From positions 1,949,430 through 2,013,429 of the forward strand of contig NZ_CP007410.1 of assembly GCF_000585995.1 (NCBI RefSeq): a stretch of 64,000 nt of DNA, written 5' to 3'. The position numbers and the translations under genes were made by a program. The DNA is from Pseudomonas brassicacearum (lineage in GTDB: Bacteria > Pseudomonadota > Gammaproteobacteria > Pseudomonadales > Pseudomonadaceae). A model generated the notes under the pieces. It did no database searches and was not told the origin of the DNA. It was given only the letters and a program-made list of their open reading frames with translations. Numbering within the stretch: the first letter of the stretch is position 1; every line of letters starts with the position of its first letter. Below are positions 56,066 to 64,000 of the stretch, piece by piece.

Positions 56066-57850
56066 CTACGGCTCCTTGTCCTGATTGCCCGGGTAAAAGC
56101 CGTGCAGCAAACGATAGCGGTCATGGCGGACCTGATCCACATGCTGTCGGACCTGCTGCTCGGGCAGGCCAAGCATGATCAGGGCGTGGGAAGCCAGCAT
56201 GAGACTCGACTCCAGCAGCTCCGGGACCACTTCGCTGGCCCCGGCAGCCTGCAACTCGGCCAGTTGACTGTCATCGCGGGTACGCACCAGGATCGGCACC
56301 TTCGGGTTGAGTCTCCGGGCCTCCTTGAGCACCGTGATGGCAATGTCCGTCTTGTCCACTGCAATCACCAGTAACCTGGCGCGGCTCAGTCCGACGGCGG
56401 CCAGCAGGTCCCCCCGTCGTGAATCCCCATAATGCACGCAGTTTTCCCCAACGATGGCCTCCTGGATAATGACCGGGTCATCATCCAGGGCAACGAACGC
56501 CTGGTTTTCGCGGCGCAGGAATCGCCCGATGGACTGGCCAACGCGCCCATACCCGCAAATGACCACATGACCCGATAGGCCGGCGTTGAGCGCACTGATC
56601 TGGTCCAGTTGCGCCGCTTCGTTGGGTTTGCGGTACAGGCGGGCGGCGATGCGTGGCGCGGCGCGCAGCAACAGCGGGGTCAGTAGCATCGAGCAGAACG
56701 TCGCAGCCAGCAGCAGGCCACTGAGGTCGGCGGGCATGAGGCGGTTCTGCTGCATCAAGGCCATCAGGGCGAAACAGAATTCGCCACCCTGGGCCAGGGC
56801 CAGGCCGCTGCGCCAGGCGGTCTCACCGTCACTGCCGCGCCATTTCACCAGCACGGCGACCACGCAGCCCTTGATGAGCATCAAGCCCAGCGTCAACCCA
56901 AGGATTAGCACGCCGTCATCCACAAACAGCTGCAGATCGATCAACATGCCGATGCTGACAAAAAACAGCCCCAGCAGGATGTCGCGAAACGGGCGGATAT
57001 CGGCTTCGATCTGATGCCGGTAGTGGCTTTCCCCCAGCAGCATGCCCGCCAGAAACGCCCCCAGGGCCGGTGACAGGCCGAGCAGATGTGTCAGCCAGGC
57101 CGTCAGCAACACGATCACCAGCGCCAGTAGCACAAAGAGTTCTGCGGACTTTGACGCGGCCACTTCATGGAACAGCCGGGGAAGCAACAGACGACTGGCC
57201 AACAGCAAGCCGCCGAACAGCACCAGCGTCTTGCCCAGGGTCAGGGGCAGTGCCCAGTACCACGGGTGCTCGCTGCTGCCGGCGAACACCGGCACCAGGG
57301 TCAACAACAGCACCGCGACGACATCCTGGAACAGCAGCACACCGATAGCGTTCTGGCCGTGGCTGCTGAAAATCTCCCCCAGGCTGGTCAATTCCTTGCT
57401 GACAATGGCCGTGGATGACAAGGCCAGTCCCGCACCAAGCAACAACGCCGCGATCACGGGGGCGCCAGAGAGAGCCAGCAAGGCGGCCAGGATCGCGCCC
57501 GAACACAGCACCTGCAGGCTGCCGAGGCCGAACACGAGCCGGCGCAGTTCGAGCATCTTCGACAAAGAAAACTCCAGCCCCAACGAAAACAACAGGAAAA
57601 CCACGCCGAGCTCGGCCAGGTCTGGCAGTTCTTCGCTGTCGTTCACCCAGTCCAGCGCCGTCGGCCCGACCGCCAACCCGACACAGAGATACCCCAGCAC
57701 CGGAGGCAAGCGCAGTCGGCGGAACAGGGCGATGACCACCAGGGACGAGGCAAGGATGATCAGCAGGTTGGCAAACAAGGTGTACTCCAATTCAAGGCTA
57801 CAACGCACAGCGTAGAGGGGAAAATGCGACAAGCGTCGCTGGAAAAGCAT
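56066..57850 (-). CDS. Kef-type cation:proton antiporter (CPA2) with TrkA-N domain
   Basis: A 594-residue protein (or 574 if the TTG at 57790 is used). Twelve or so helices from LFANLLIILASSLVVIALF to about 390, with LPDLAELGVVFLLFSLGLEFS and the antiporter core GAFLAGMLLGES. A cytosolic NAD-binding domain follows, HVVICGYGRVGQSIGRFL, with GDSRRGDLLAAVGLSRARLLVIAV. No kefF/G subunit is adjacent. The N-terminal 20 residues before ELEYTLF look unlike the family and no ribosome site is clear, so the start is uncertain. Confidence 0.88.
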   Translation of the reverse strand: MLFQRRLSHFPLYAVRCSLELEYTLFANLLIILASSLVVIALFRRLRLPPVLGYLCVGLAVGPTALDWVNDSEELPDLAELGVVFLLFSLGLEFSLSKMLELRRLVFGLGSLQVLCSGAILAALLALSGAPVIAALLLGAGLALSSTAIVSKELTSLGEIFSSHGQNAIGVLLFQDVVAVLLLTLVPVFAGSSEHPWYWALPLTLGKTLVLFGGLLLASRLLLPRLFHEVAASKSAELFVLLALVIVLLTAWLTHLLGLSPALGAFLAGMLLGESHYRHQIEADIRPFRDILLGLFFVSIGMLIDLQLFVDDGVLILGLTLGLMLIKGCVVAVLVKWRGSDGETAWRSGLALAQGGEFCFALMALMQQNRLMPADLSGLLLAATFCSMLLTPLLLRAAPRIAARLYRKPNEAAQLDQISALNAGLSGHVVICGYGRVGQSIGRFLRRENQAFVALDDDPVIIQEAIVGENCVHYGDSRRGDLLAAVGLSRARLLVIAVDKTDIAITVLKEARRLNPKVPILVRTRDDSQLAELQAAGASEVVPELLESSLMLASHALIMLGLPEQQVRQHVDQVRHDRYRLLHGFYPGNQDKEP

Positions 57851-57967
57851 TGGCGGTCAGTGATTTGCATCAGCGTTTTACCGAAACACCCTGAAGCGAG
57901 GCAGCAACTCGACGGTTTCGCGGGGCGAGCCTAGAATGACCGTCTATCTTTTTTGGGTCTACTTGCC

Positions 57968-58207
57968 ATGCTTCCTGAATGCCAGTTGTTCGGCACCCTG
58001 GGTTGCCATCTCTGCGAAGTCGCCGAGGCAATGCTGATGCCTTTCGTTGTTGAGGAGCGCTTGCTGGTGGAGCTGGTGGATATTTCAGAAAGCGAAGCCT
58101 GGATGGACGATTATGCGTTGCGTATTCCTGTGCTGCGCAGGCTGGATACCGGTGCCGAGCTGGAATGGCCCTTCGAGACCGAACAGATAGTGGCATTCCT
58201 GATTTGA
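57968..58207 (+). CDS. glutaredoxin-like protein (DUF836)
   Basis: A 79-residue thioredoxin-fold protein with CHLC (GTLGCHLCEVAEAML) at the N-terminus of helix 1 and the cis-Pro strand RIPVLRR. DUF836 members are small glutaredoxin-like proteins without known targets. The ATG at 57968 lies right after a TGCC spacer; ribosome site weak. Confidence 0.82.
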   Translation: MLPECQLFGTLGCHLCEVAEAMLMPFVVEERLLVELVDISESEAWMDDYALRIPVLRRLDTGAELEWPFETEQIVAFLI

Positions 58208-58298
58208 GTGCTTCGTCCGTCGGTTCCCGATACGGCTGTTGGCGATAGAAGGATGTTTCGGTTACTGTATGCCTATACAGCTATCTGGAGTGCATCCC

Positions 58299-58619
58299 TT
58301 GGTCAATGTCGAACAACTGAAAAACAGCGTGAACCGGATGTCCGTGGAGGTTGTGCGCGAGGCGGTCCAGGAGTTACGCCTGGACGGGCTGGTGACCGAA
58401 GGCAAGACGCCCTTCAACAAACTGCACTTCAACACCTGCTTCGCTGAGATCGAAGCGTTGTTCCAGCGTGCCGGTTACCACAAACAGCTGGATGTGGTGG
58501 GTTACCAGGGGCTGTTGTACGCGTTGTACGATCCGGGTCGCTGGGAGGCGGTGGAGGTGCTGCGCTGGTTGAAAGAGTTCACCGAGGCGGCGGCAAAGCC
58601 AACGTCGATCCCGGCGTGA
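58299..58619 (+). CDS. conserved hypothetical protein, 106 aa
   Basis: The start is taken at TTG 58299 (GGAG eight bases upstream) to give L-V-N-V-E-Q-L-K-N; an ATG at 58269 lacks a site. The body (MSVEVVREAVQELRLDGLVTEGKTPFNKLHFNTCFAEIEALFQRAGYH) looks like a small helical protein. I recognise no domain. Confidence 0.6.
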   Translation: MVNVEQLKNSVNRMSVEVVREAVQELRLDGLVTEGKTPFNKLHFNTCFAEIEALFQRAGYHKQLDVVGYQGLLYALYDPGRWEAVEVLRWLKEFTEAAAKPTSIPA

Positions 58620-58690
58620 AGCAATCAGTGTTGGGTTAGCGGGCGAGACTGTCGGATAATGCCGCCCTGCAAAAAGGCTAAGAGTTTTTA

Positions 58691-59581
58691 ATGTCCGGTT
58701 CTTCGTTTTCCGCCGCGCACCATCAGGCCAGCACGCTGTATCTGCCCCCCGGCGCCTGGCAGACAGTGTTGGAGTGTCTGTGCGAGCATTTCAGCGCCAT
58801 CAGTCGCGAACAGTGGCTGGACCGAATTGCCCGGGGCCGGGTTCTGGACGGGGAGGGCAAGGCGATCCATGTCGACTTGCCGTACCGTGAAGGCCTGCGT
58901 ATCCACTATTTTCGTGAAGTGCCCGACGAAAAGCCGATCCCGGTGGTGGAGTCGATCCTGTACGCCGACGAGCACTTGGTGGTGGCGGACAAACCGCATT
59001 TTCTACCGGTCACCCCGGCGGGCGAATATGTCGAGCAAACCTTGTTGCGACGGCTGATCCGGCGATTGGACAATCCCCATCTGGTGCCCCTGCACCGTAT
59101 CGATCGACACACGGCCGGGCTGGTGTTGTTTTCAGCCAATCCGCAGACCCGTTCGGCTTATCAATCACTGTTTCCCACGCGTCGGATCGAGAAACGCTAC
59201 CAGGCCATTGCCCGCGCGTTGCCTGAGCTGGTCTTTCCTCGGGTGCATAAAAGCCGAATGATTGATGGCGAGCCGTTCTTCCGAATGCAGGAAGGACCGG
59301 GTGAACCCAATACCGAAACGGCCATTGAGGTGCTGGAAAGAAACGGCGAGCTGTGGCGCTATGGTCTGTATCCGGTCACGGGCAAGAAGCATCAGTTGCG
59401 GGTTCACATGAGCGCCCTTGGTGCGGGTATATGTAACGATCCGTTTTACCCCGAGGTCATCCGGGACCCGGAAGACGATTACGCCAATCCGCTCAAGCTG
59501 CTGGCCCAAGGGTTGCGTTTCATCGATCCTGTCACTGGCCAGGAACGTGTTTTTGAAAGCGACATCGCGCTGCAGTGGTAA
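58691..59581 (+). CDS. RluA-family pseudouridine synthase
   Basis: A 296-residue RNA-modifying enzyme that isomerises uridine. VPLHRIDRHTAGLVLFSANP holds the catalytic Asp (H-R-I-D), preceded by ILYADEHLVVADKPHFLPVTPAGEY and followed by RYQAIARAL and GKKHQLRVHMSALG. An unusual N-terminal domain without a classic S4 fold is present. The RNA target cannot be assigned. A terminator follows. Confidence 0.92.
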   Translation: MSGSSFSAAHHQASTLYLPPGAWQTVLECLCEHFSAISREQWLDRIARGRVLDGEGKAIHVDLPYREGLRIHYFREVPDEKPIPVVESILYADEHLVVADKPHFLPVTPAGEYVEQTLLRRLIRRLDNPHLVPLHRIDRHTAGLVLFSANPQTRSAYQSLFPTRRIEKRYQAIARALPELVFPRVHKSRMIDGEPFFRMQEGPGEPNTETAIEVLERNGELWRYGLYPVTGKKHQLRVHMSALGAGICNDPFYPEVIRDPEDDYANPLKLLAQGLRFIDPVTGQERVFESDIALQW

Positions 59582-59604
59582 TCAACCTGGCTTTCGGACA
59601 GGCA

Positions 59605-59636
59605 TAAAAAAGCCCGCATAGAGCGCGGGCTTTTCT
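59605..59636. terminator. terminator of the pseudouridine synthase gene
   Basis: AAAAAAGCCCGC-ATAGA-GCGCGGGCTTTTCT hairpin, usable from both sides; the convergent lipoprotein ends 24 bp away. Confidence 0.85.
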
Positions 59637-59659
59637 GTATCTGACTGTGGTGTTGAAGA

Positions 59660-59881
59660 TTACAGGTCCTTAACGGTACGAACCTGATCCTTGTTCACGC
59701 GAGTTTGTTTGCCGTCCAGTTGCTCGAATTCGTAGAAGCCGCTGTCTTCGTCGTACTTGGGCGTGTCGACGGCCTGGATTTCGCGACCGTCATTCAAGGT
59801 GATCACTGTTGGCGATGCGCAACCGGCGAGAGTGGCAAGGCCCAGTGCGAGCATGAAAGTGGCGAGGGTCCGTTGAGTCAT
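59660..59881 (-). CDS. YgdI/YgdR-type lipoprotein
   Basis: A 73-residue lipoprotein: signal peptide and lipobox (LATLAGCASPT, Cys20) followed by the DUF903 fold TVITLNDGREIQAVDTPKYDEDSGFYEFEQLDGKQTRVNKDQVRTVKDL. The start at 59881 is chosen because the longer frame adds a non-signal sequence. Function unknown in the family. Confidence 0.93.
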   Translation of the reverse strand: MTQRTLATFMLALGLATLAGCASPTVITLNDGREIQAVDTPKYDEDSGFYEFEQLDGKQTRVNKDQVRTVKDL

Positions 59882-59956
59882 GGTGTTTCTCCGAAATGGA
59901 TTCTTCAAGTTACTAACCTTCAGACGTATACATCGCATGCAAGTTCCTGGCTAGTG

Positions 59957-60559
59957 TCAATCTGACACGCCTTTGTATTGGGCCAGTAGTTCCGGTGTAT
60001 TGAGATTTGCCAGCCGAGGATCGTTGGCAGAGCATTGCAAGGCTACGGCGTGGAGATTGCGCATGATGCGGCCGGGGCTGCGTTCGCCTGCGTTCCAGGC
60101 CTGCTCGAAGGCCCCGGCCAGGGCGCGAGGAATAACGCACAGCAGCGGCTCCCAATGTTCGCCATGACGCACCATCAGTGGCACATCGGGATGTCGGCTT
60201 GCCGTTTCGCGCATGTTGTCGAGCAGGTTTGAGTCGATCTGTGGAACGTCGCAGGGCAGCACCAGCAGATACGGATGCCTGGCCACCTTGAGGCCCGCGC
60301 GGATACCCGCCAGCGGACCGGGGAAGTCACCTTCTTCGTCATGCACGAGTTGATCGGCATACAGTCCATAACGTTCCGGGTTGCGGTTGCAAGAGATAAT
60401 CAGGTCGTCGCTCAACGCCCGGGTCTGGCGATGGAGATGGGCAATCAGCGGCTCGCCTTGCCACTCCAGCAAACCCTTGTCTTGCCCGCCCATGCGTTGT
60501 CCGCGTCCGCCCGCCAGGAGCAGAATGGAGCATGATGGCAGCGGCGTGTTTGTGGTCAT
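59957..60559 (-). CDS. mobA: molybdenum cofactor guanylyltransferase MobA
   Basis: A 200-residue nucleotidyltransferase that adds GMP to molybdopterin. [23 protein letters not shown] is the GTP-binding signature, [11 protein letters not shown] the Mg-binding Asp, and [17 protein letters not shown] follows. Start at 60559 with GGAG 8 bases upstream. Divergent from moaB and moeA, forming a cofactor cluster. Confidence 0.95.
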   Translation of the reverse strand: MTTNTPLPSCSILLLAGGRGQRMGGQDKGLLEWQGEPLIAHLHRQTRALSDDLIISCNRNPERYGLYADQLVHDEEGDFPGPLAGIRAGLKVARHPYLLVLPCDVPQIDSNLLDNMRETASRHPDVPLMVRHGEHWEPLLCVIPRALAGAFEQAWNAGERSPGRIMRNLHAVALQCSANDPRLANLNTPELLAQYKGVSD

Positions 60560-60637
60560 GGCGTGTCTCCGCACAGGCGAAAAAATGAAGCGCTGTGATA
60601 TAACACCGGGCTGTTTCCTCTACAACTGGACGAGCCT

Positions 60638-61177
60638 ATGAAAGCCAAGGCTGATGTACCTTTCGTACCGCTCAATATCGCGGTGCTGACGGTGAGTGAT
60701 ACCCGTACCCTGGAGACCGACACGTCCGGGCAGGTTTTTGTCGACCGGCTCACGGCGGCCGGCCACAACCTGGCGGAGCGGGTCCTGCTCAAAGATGATT
60801 TGTACAAGATTCGGGCGCAAGTCGCGACCTGGATTGCCGAGGATGTGGTGCAAGTGGTGTTGATCACGGGCGGCACCGGCTTTACGGGTCGCGACAGCAC
60901 TCCGGAAGCTGTTGCGTGCTTGCTGGACAAGCAGGTTGACGGTTTCGGTGAGCTGTTCCGGCAGATCTCCGTGGCGGACATCGGCACTTCCACGGTTCAG
61001 TCCCGGGCGCTGGCGGGATTGGCCAATGGCACGCTGGTGTGCTGCCTGCCGGGCTCCACCAATGCGGTACGCACCGGGTGGGACGGGATCCTTGCCGAGC
61101 AACTGGATGCGCGGCATCGCCCGTGTAACTTCGTACCCCATCTGAAACAGGCAGCGGCTTGTGAATCCCGTGGGTAA
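60638..61177 (+). CDS. moaB: molybdopterin adenylyltransferase-like MoaB
   Basis: A 179-residue MogA/MoaB-fold protein: LNIAVLTVSDTRTLETDTSG, VVLITGGTGFTGRDSTPEAV and LVCCLPGSTNAVRTGWDGIL are the MPT-binding loops. It is likely to adenylylate molybdopterin. It overlaps the moeA start by about 17 bp. Confidence 0.95.
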   Translation: MKAKADVPFVPLNIAVLTVSDTRTLETDTSGQVFVDRLTAAGHNLAERVLLKDDLYKIRAQVATWIAEDVVQVVLITGGTGFTGRDSTPEAVACLLDKQVDGFGELFRQISVADIGTSTVQSRALAGLANGTLVCCLPGSTNAVRTGWDGILAEQLDARHRPCNFVPHLKQAAACESRG

Positions 61178-62387
61178 ACCGGGCAAGGCCGGCAGCTTGA
61201 TGGCTGTCGAAGTCGCCTTGGAGCGACTGCTCGAGATGGCGGCGACCACCCCGATTGTCCAGCGCGAGCGTTTGCCTTTGGCCGCCGCACAAGGGCGGGT
61301 GCTCGCCGAGGATCTGGTATCGACCCTTGATTTGCCTCCATGGCCCAACAGTGCCATGGACGGCTATGCCTTGCGGCTGGCTGACTGGAACGCAGAGCCG
61401 CTGGTGGTCAGCCAGCGGATTTTCGCCGGGCAGGCCCCGGAGCCGCTGGCGGTTGGAACCTGTGCACGGATCTTCACGGGGGCGCCAGTCCCTGCGGGCG
61501 CCGATTGCGTCGAGATGCAGGAAAACGCCGTGATTGAAAGCGACCAGCGGGTGCGGTTTACCGAGCCTCTGGTCCGTGGGCAGAACATTCGCCCTCAAGG
61601 GCAGGAAACAACCGTTGGGGAGCAGGTGCTCTCTGCCGGTACTCGCCTGGGCCCGATCGAACTGGGGCTGGCGGCATCCTTGGGCTGTGCATCGCTGGAA
61701 GTGGTGCGCAAGGTGCGCGTTGCCGTCCTGTCTACGGGTGACGAACTGGTCGAGCCCGGCCAGGCGCTGGGCCCGGGTCAAATCTATAACAGTAACCGCG
61801 TGTTGCTCTGTGGCTGGTTGCAGCGCCTGGGTTGTGACGTCGTTGACGCGGGCATCCTGCCTGACGATTTGCCGGCCACTCGTAAACGCCTGGCACAGCT
61901 GTCGGATGTCGACCTGATCCTGTCCACTGGCGGCGTATCGGTGGGGGAGGCGGACTTTTTGGGTATCGCATTGCGCGAGGAGGGAGAGTTGACGCTTTGG
62001 AAGCTCGCCATCAAGCCTGGGAAGCCGCTGACGTTCGGGCATTTTCGTGGCGTGCCAGTGATTGGCCTGCCTGGAAATCCCGCCTCGACACTGGTGACGT
62101 TCGCGCTGCTGGCACGGCCTTACCTGCTACGACGCCAGGGCGTCCAGTCCGTAACACCGCTCAAGTTCACGGTGCCGGCCGGGTTCGTCTGGCCGAAGGC
62201 CGGCAGTCGACGAGAATACCTGCGAGGCCGCATGGAGAACGGTCACGCGATTATCTACCGAAACCAAAGCTCCGGTGTTCTGCGCAGCGCAGCCTGGGCT
62301 GAAGGCCTGGTCGAAGTGCTCGAAGGGCAGACGCTGGTCGAGGGTGACTCGGTAGGCTTTATCCCCTTGAGCGAAGTCCTGGGCTAG
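61161..62387 (+). CDS. moeA: molybdopterin molybdenumtransferase MoeA
   Basis: A 408-residue enzyme that inserts molybdate into adenylylated molybdopterin. PPWPNSAMDGYALR is the MoeA signature, RIFTGAPVPAGADCVEMQE follows, then VAVLSTGDELVEPGQ, ILSTGGVSVGEADF and IGLPGNPASTLVTF. GTG 61161 gives overlap with moaB; ATG 61200 is a shorter alternative. Confidence 0.95.
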   Translation: MNPVGKPGKAGSLMAVEVALERLLEMAATTPIVQRERLPLAAAQGRVLAEDLVSTLDLPPWPNSAMDGYALRLADWNAEPLVVSQRIFAGQAPEPLAVGTCARIFTGAPVPAGADCVEMQENAVIESDQRVRFTEPLVRGQNIRPQGQETTVGEQVLSAGTRLGPIELGLAASLGCASLEVVRKVRVAVLSTGDELVEPGQALGPGQIYNSNRVLLCGWLQRLGCDVVDAGILPDDLPATRKRLAQLSDVDLILSTGGVSVGEADFLGIALREEGELTLWKLAIKPGKPLTFGHFRGVPVIGLPGNPASTLVTFALLARPYLLRRQGVQSVTPLKFTVPAGFVWPKAGSRREYLRGRMENGHAIIYRNQSSGVLRSAAWAEGLVEVLEGQTLVEGDSVGFIPLSEVLG

Positions 62388-62409
62388 TGCTACTGCGGTA
62401 ACGAGCTGC

Positions 62410-62436
62410 GGCCCGAGTCGAATACTCGGGCCTTCT
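62410..62436 (+). terminator. hairpin after moeA
   Basis: GGCCCGAGT-CGAAT-ACTCGGGCC, nine perfect pairs, then TTCT; 22 bp after the moeA stop. Confidence 0.75.
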
Positions 62437-62447
62437 GTCCGTTGCCT

Positions 62448-62642
62448 TTATCGCGTGAGTAGCATCACCAACTGATCGAAACGACTGTTCGCAATCCATC
62501 CCAGCAGACCGACGACCACCGCTGCCGCGCCGGCCGAATAAGCCAGCCTGTGGCGGATCACCTTTACGTCGGTGCGGATTTCATCCATGTCTTTGCGGAT
62601 GTATTTGAGGTGGGTTTCCAGTTCAACGACGCGCGGTTCCAA
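62448..62642 (-). CDS. small membrane-anchored coiled-coil protein, 64 aa
   Basis: Start TTG at 62642 with GGAGGA six bases upstream. The protein has a short coiled coil (VVELETHLKYIRKDMDEIRTDVKVIRHRL) and a tail-anchor helix (YSAGAAAVVVGLLGWIA), ending SRFDQLVMLLTR. Longer frames upstream are poor. Function unknown. Confidence 0.75.
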   Translation of the reverse strand: MEPRVVELETHLKYIRKDMDEIRTDVKVIRHRLAYSAGAAAVVVGLLGWIANSRFDQLVMLLTR

Positions 62643-63102
62643 ATCAATTCCTCCAGTGGGATTACTGCAACTTTTGCATTCGTTTCGAGTATCGCCCCGC
62701 CCACTCCCAAAGGACGGGAGCTGCGGGGTCGAGATCTTGTATTCATGGCTACGCATGGGACGCTTTGTCCCTTTGGCCATAACGGTACGAACCAATGATC
62801 TGGCCCCAGCGGGCCGTGATGTATCCATTCATGAGTTAGCACATCCTTGTGTAAATGAGCGTTTTAAAGGTCCAGCACAACAGAATGCCAAGGTGTCTCA
62901 ATACGGCTAGAGGGTCAATTGACCTGATTCGCCAAGTCTTGTAAGAAAATTCTTCGAATGGGTACGTATCGATCAGGTGGGTTGCTCCGCCGTTTTTCCT
63001 GGGCGTCGGATATCGTTTTTTTTTATTAAATTGAGACGAGCCGGGCTTTTTCGGTCGAATGAGCGGTCCCATTCCCAGAACCTTCCATTGACGGAGACAA
63101 CG
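62643..63102. other. 460-bp gap without a recognised gene
   Basis: Lower GC than its surroundings. It contains a perfect 12-bp palindrome GGTCAATTGACC at 62913-62924 and a T8 run near 63017. Plus-strand frames include HELAHP and ATHGT fragments but no supported start. Possible decayed gene. Confidence 0.5.
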
Positions 63103-64000
63103 ATGAGCAAAGGCAAGGCGCTGATGATTTTGCATGGCAAGCAAGCGCTCAACGACGAGGTTCGCGCCGCAGTGATGCTCAAGCGCAAGCAGGGCTGGGA
63201 CCTGGCAGTGCGGTTGACCTGGGAGGCCGGTGATGCCCGGCGATGCGTCGATGAGGCGTTGGACGCTGGCTACACGCGACTGATCGCTGGTGGCGGTGAT
63301 GGGACCTTGCGGGATATCGCCGAGGCGATTGCCCACAAGTCGAGCGAGGCCAGTCTGGTGTTGCTGCCGCTGGGCACTGCCAATGATTTTGCCCGGGCGG
63401 CCGGCGTCCCGCTGGAACCGGCCCAGGCACTGGACTTGCTGGACGTTGCGCCCCAGGCCGTTGATGTGGGCGAAGTCGGCGGCCAGATTTTCCTGAACAT
63501 GGCGACAGGCGGTTTTGGCAGCCAGGTGACGGCGAACACCTCCGAGGACCTGAAGAAAGTCCTGGGAGGTGCCGCTTATCTGTTCACGGGCCTATCGCGC
63601 TTCAGTGAACTGAGTGCGGCCTATGGCGAGTTGCAGGGCCCCGGCTTCCAATGGCAGGGCGATTTGCTGGCACTGGGCATCGGCAATGGCCGGCAGGCCG
63701 GGGGCGGTCACGTGCTGTGCCCGGAGGCGCTGGCCGATGACGGATTGCTGGATATCAGCATCCTGCCAGCGCCTCAGGAAGTGGTCAGCACGTTGAAAGA
63801 CTTGCTGGCCGGTGGCCTGGGCATCGACAACATGTTTGTGCGCGCCCGCTTGCCATGGGTGGAAATCAAGGTCGCCCAAGGCCTGGATATCAACCTTGAT
63901 GGCGAACCGTTGCAGGTCGACAGTCTGCGGTTCACTGTGCGTCCAAAGGCGCTGCGTCTGCACCTGCCGTCCGATTCACCTCTGTTGGGTGCCTCGGCGA
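63103..64000 (+). CDS. yegS: YegS-like lipid kinase (3' end outside window)
   Basis: The frame is open to the window end (299 codons seen; family length is about 300-305, so only the last residues are missing). The nucleotide-binding site is LIAGGGDGTLRDIAEAIA, and LLPLGTANDFARAAGVP, FLNMATGGFGSQVT and LDINLDGEPLQ are family blocks of diacylglycerol-kinase-like YegS, which phosphorylates phosphatidylglycerol. GGAG is seven bases before the ATG. Confidence 0.95.
   Translation, partial: MSKGKALMILHGKQALNDEVRAAVMLKRKQGWDLAVRLTWEAGDARRCVDEALDAGYTRLIAGGGDGTLRDIAEAIAHKSSEASLVLLPLGTANDFARAAGVPLEPAQALDLLDVAPQAVDVGEVGGQIFLNMATGGFGSQVTANTSEDLKKVLGGAAYLFTGLSRFSELSAAYGELQGPGFQWQGDLLALGIGNGRQAGGGHVLCPEALADDGLLDISILPAPQEVVSTLKDLLAGGLGIDNMFVRARLPWVEIKVAQGLDINLDGEPLQVDSLRFTVRPKALRLHLPSDSPLLGASA

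Overview
The window is chromosomal DNA from a fluorescent Pseudomonas, most likely of the P. fluorescens complex. Three things point there. Codon use is GC-rich throughout. The genes are near-identical in sequence and order to Pseudomonas core genes (oprI, cysB, earP-efp, ohr-ohrR, gpx-ospR-sagS). Two families of REP palindromes sit in many intergenic gaps. I see no rRNA, tRNA, CRISPR array, prophage or transposase gene. The region is core genome decorated with non-coding repeats.

Layout. 0-6.9 kb: a truncated CHAD protein, a thioesterase, a chemoreceptor, a TatD nuclease, an MltF-like lytic transglycosylase and a DoxX protein. 6.9-8.0 kb: a 1 kb gene-free composite of two inverted long repeats around a 72-bp tandem array; a third copy of the long repeat lies at 35.6-36.1 kb. 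8-16.9 kb: a Gre factor, the ybbP/ybbA exporter divergent from tesA, an L,D-transpeptidase, the lipoprotein oprI, a GNAT protein and a type I DAHP synthase. 17-23.5 kb: a ketopantoate-reductase-like protein, a 5'-nucleotidase, a universal stress protein, CysB, a divergent Gre-like protein, a frameshifted membrane protein, and EarP with its substrate EF-P. 23.5-31.6 kb: a secreted esterase, Ohr/OhrR with two clear operators, TauE, a LysR regulator, a DUF1127 protein, a YcaQ-type glycosylase, a type II DAHP synthase and a spermidine-synthase-like protein. 32-36.9 kb: DEAD-box helicase, DOPA-dioxygenase-like enzyme, thiopurine methyltransferase and HtpX.

37.2-44.2 kb is a stress and redox block: alaA, msrB, gpx-ospR, the hybrid kinase sagS, and an ATPase coupled to a free-methionine-sulfoxide reductase. 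44.2-51.5 kb is a signalling block: a Cache-HAMP-GAF-HD-GYP protein beside a BvgA/BvgS-like phosphorelay. 51.9-58.6 kb: dNTPase, a yqjD-yqjE-yqjK-like membrane operon, an ammonium transporter, a Kef-type antiporter and a glutaredoxin-like protein. 58.7-64 kb: a pseudouridine synthase, a small lipoprotein, mobA divergent from moaB-moeA (molybdenum cofactor), and a YegS-like lipid kinase cut by the window end.

The least expected signals are non-coding. The long repeat has a hairpin in which two base pairs change together between copies and ends in a terminator-like hairpin. The second REP family carries an inner hairpin whose sequence varies while its pairing is kept. Also notable are the homopolymer frameshift at 21.37 kb, the insertion inside the HD-GYP domain, and strong palindromes upstream of the oprI, ohr and bvgA-like genes.
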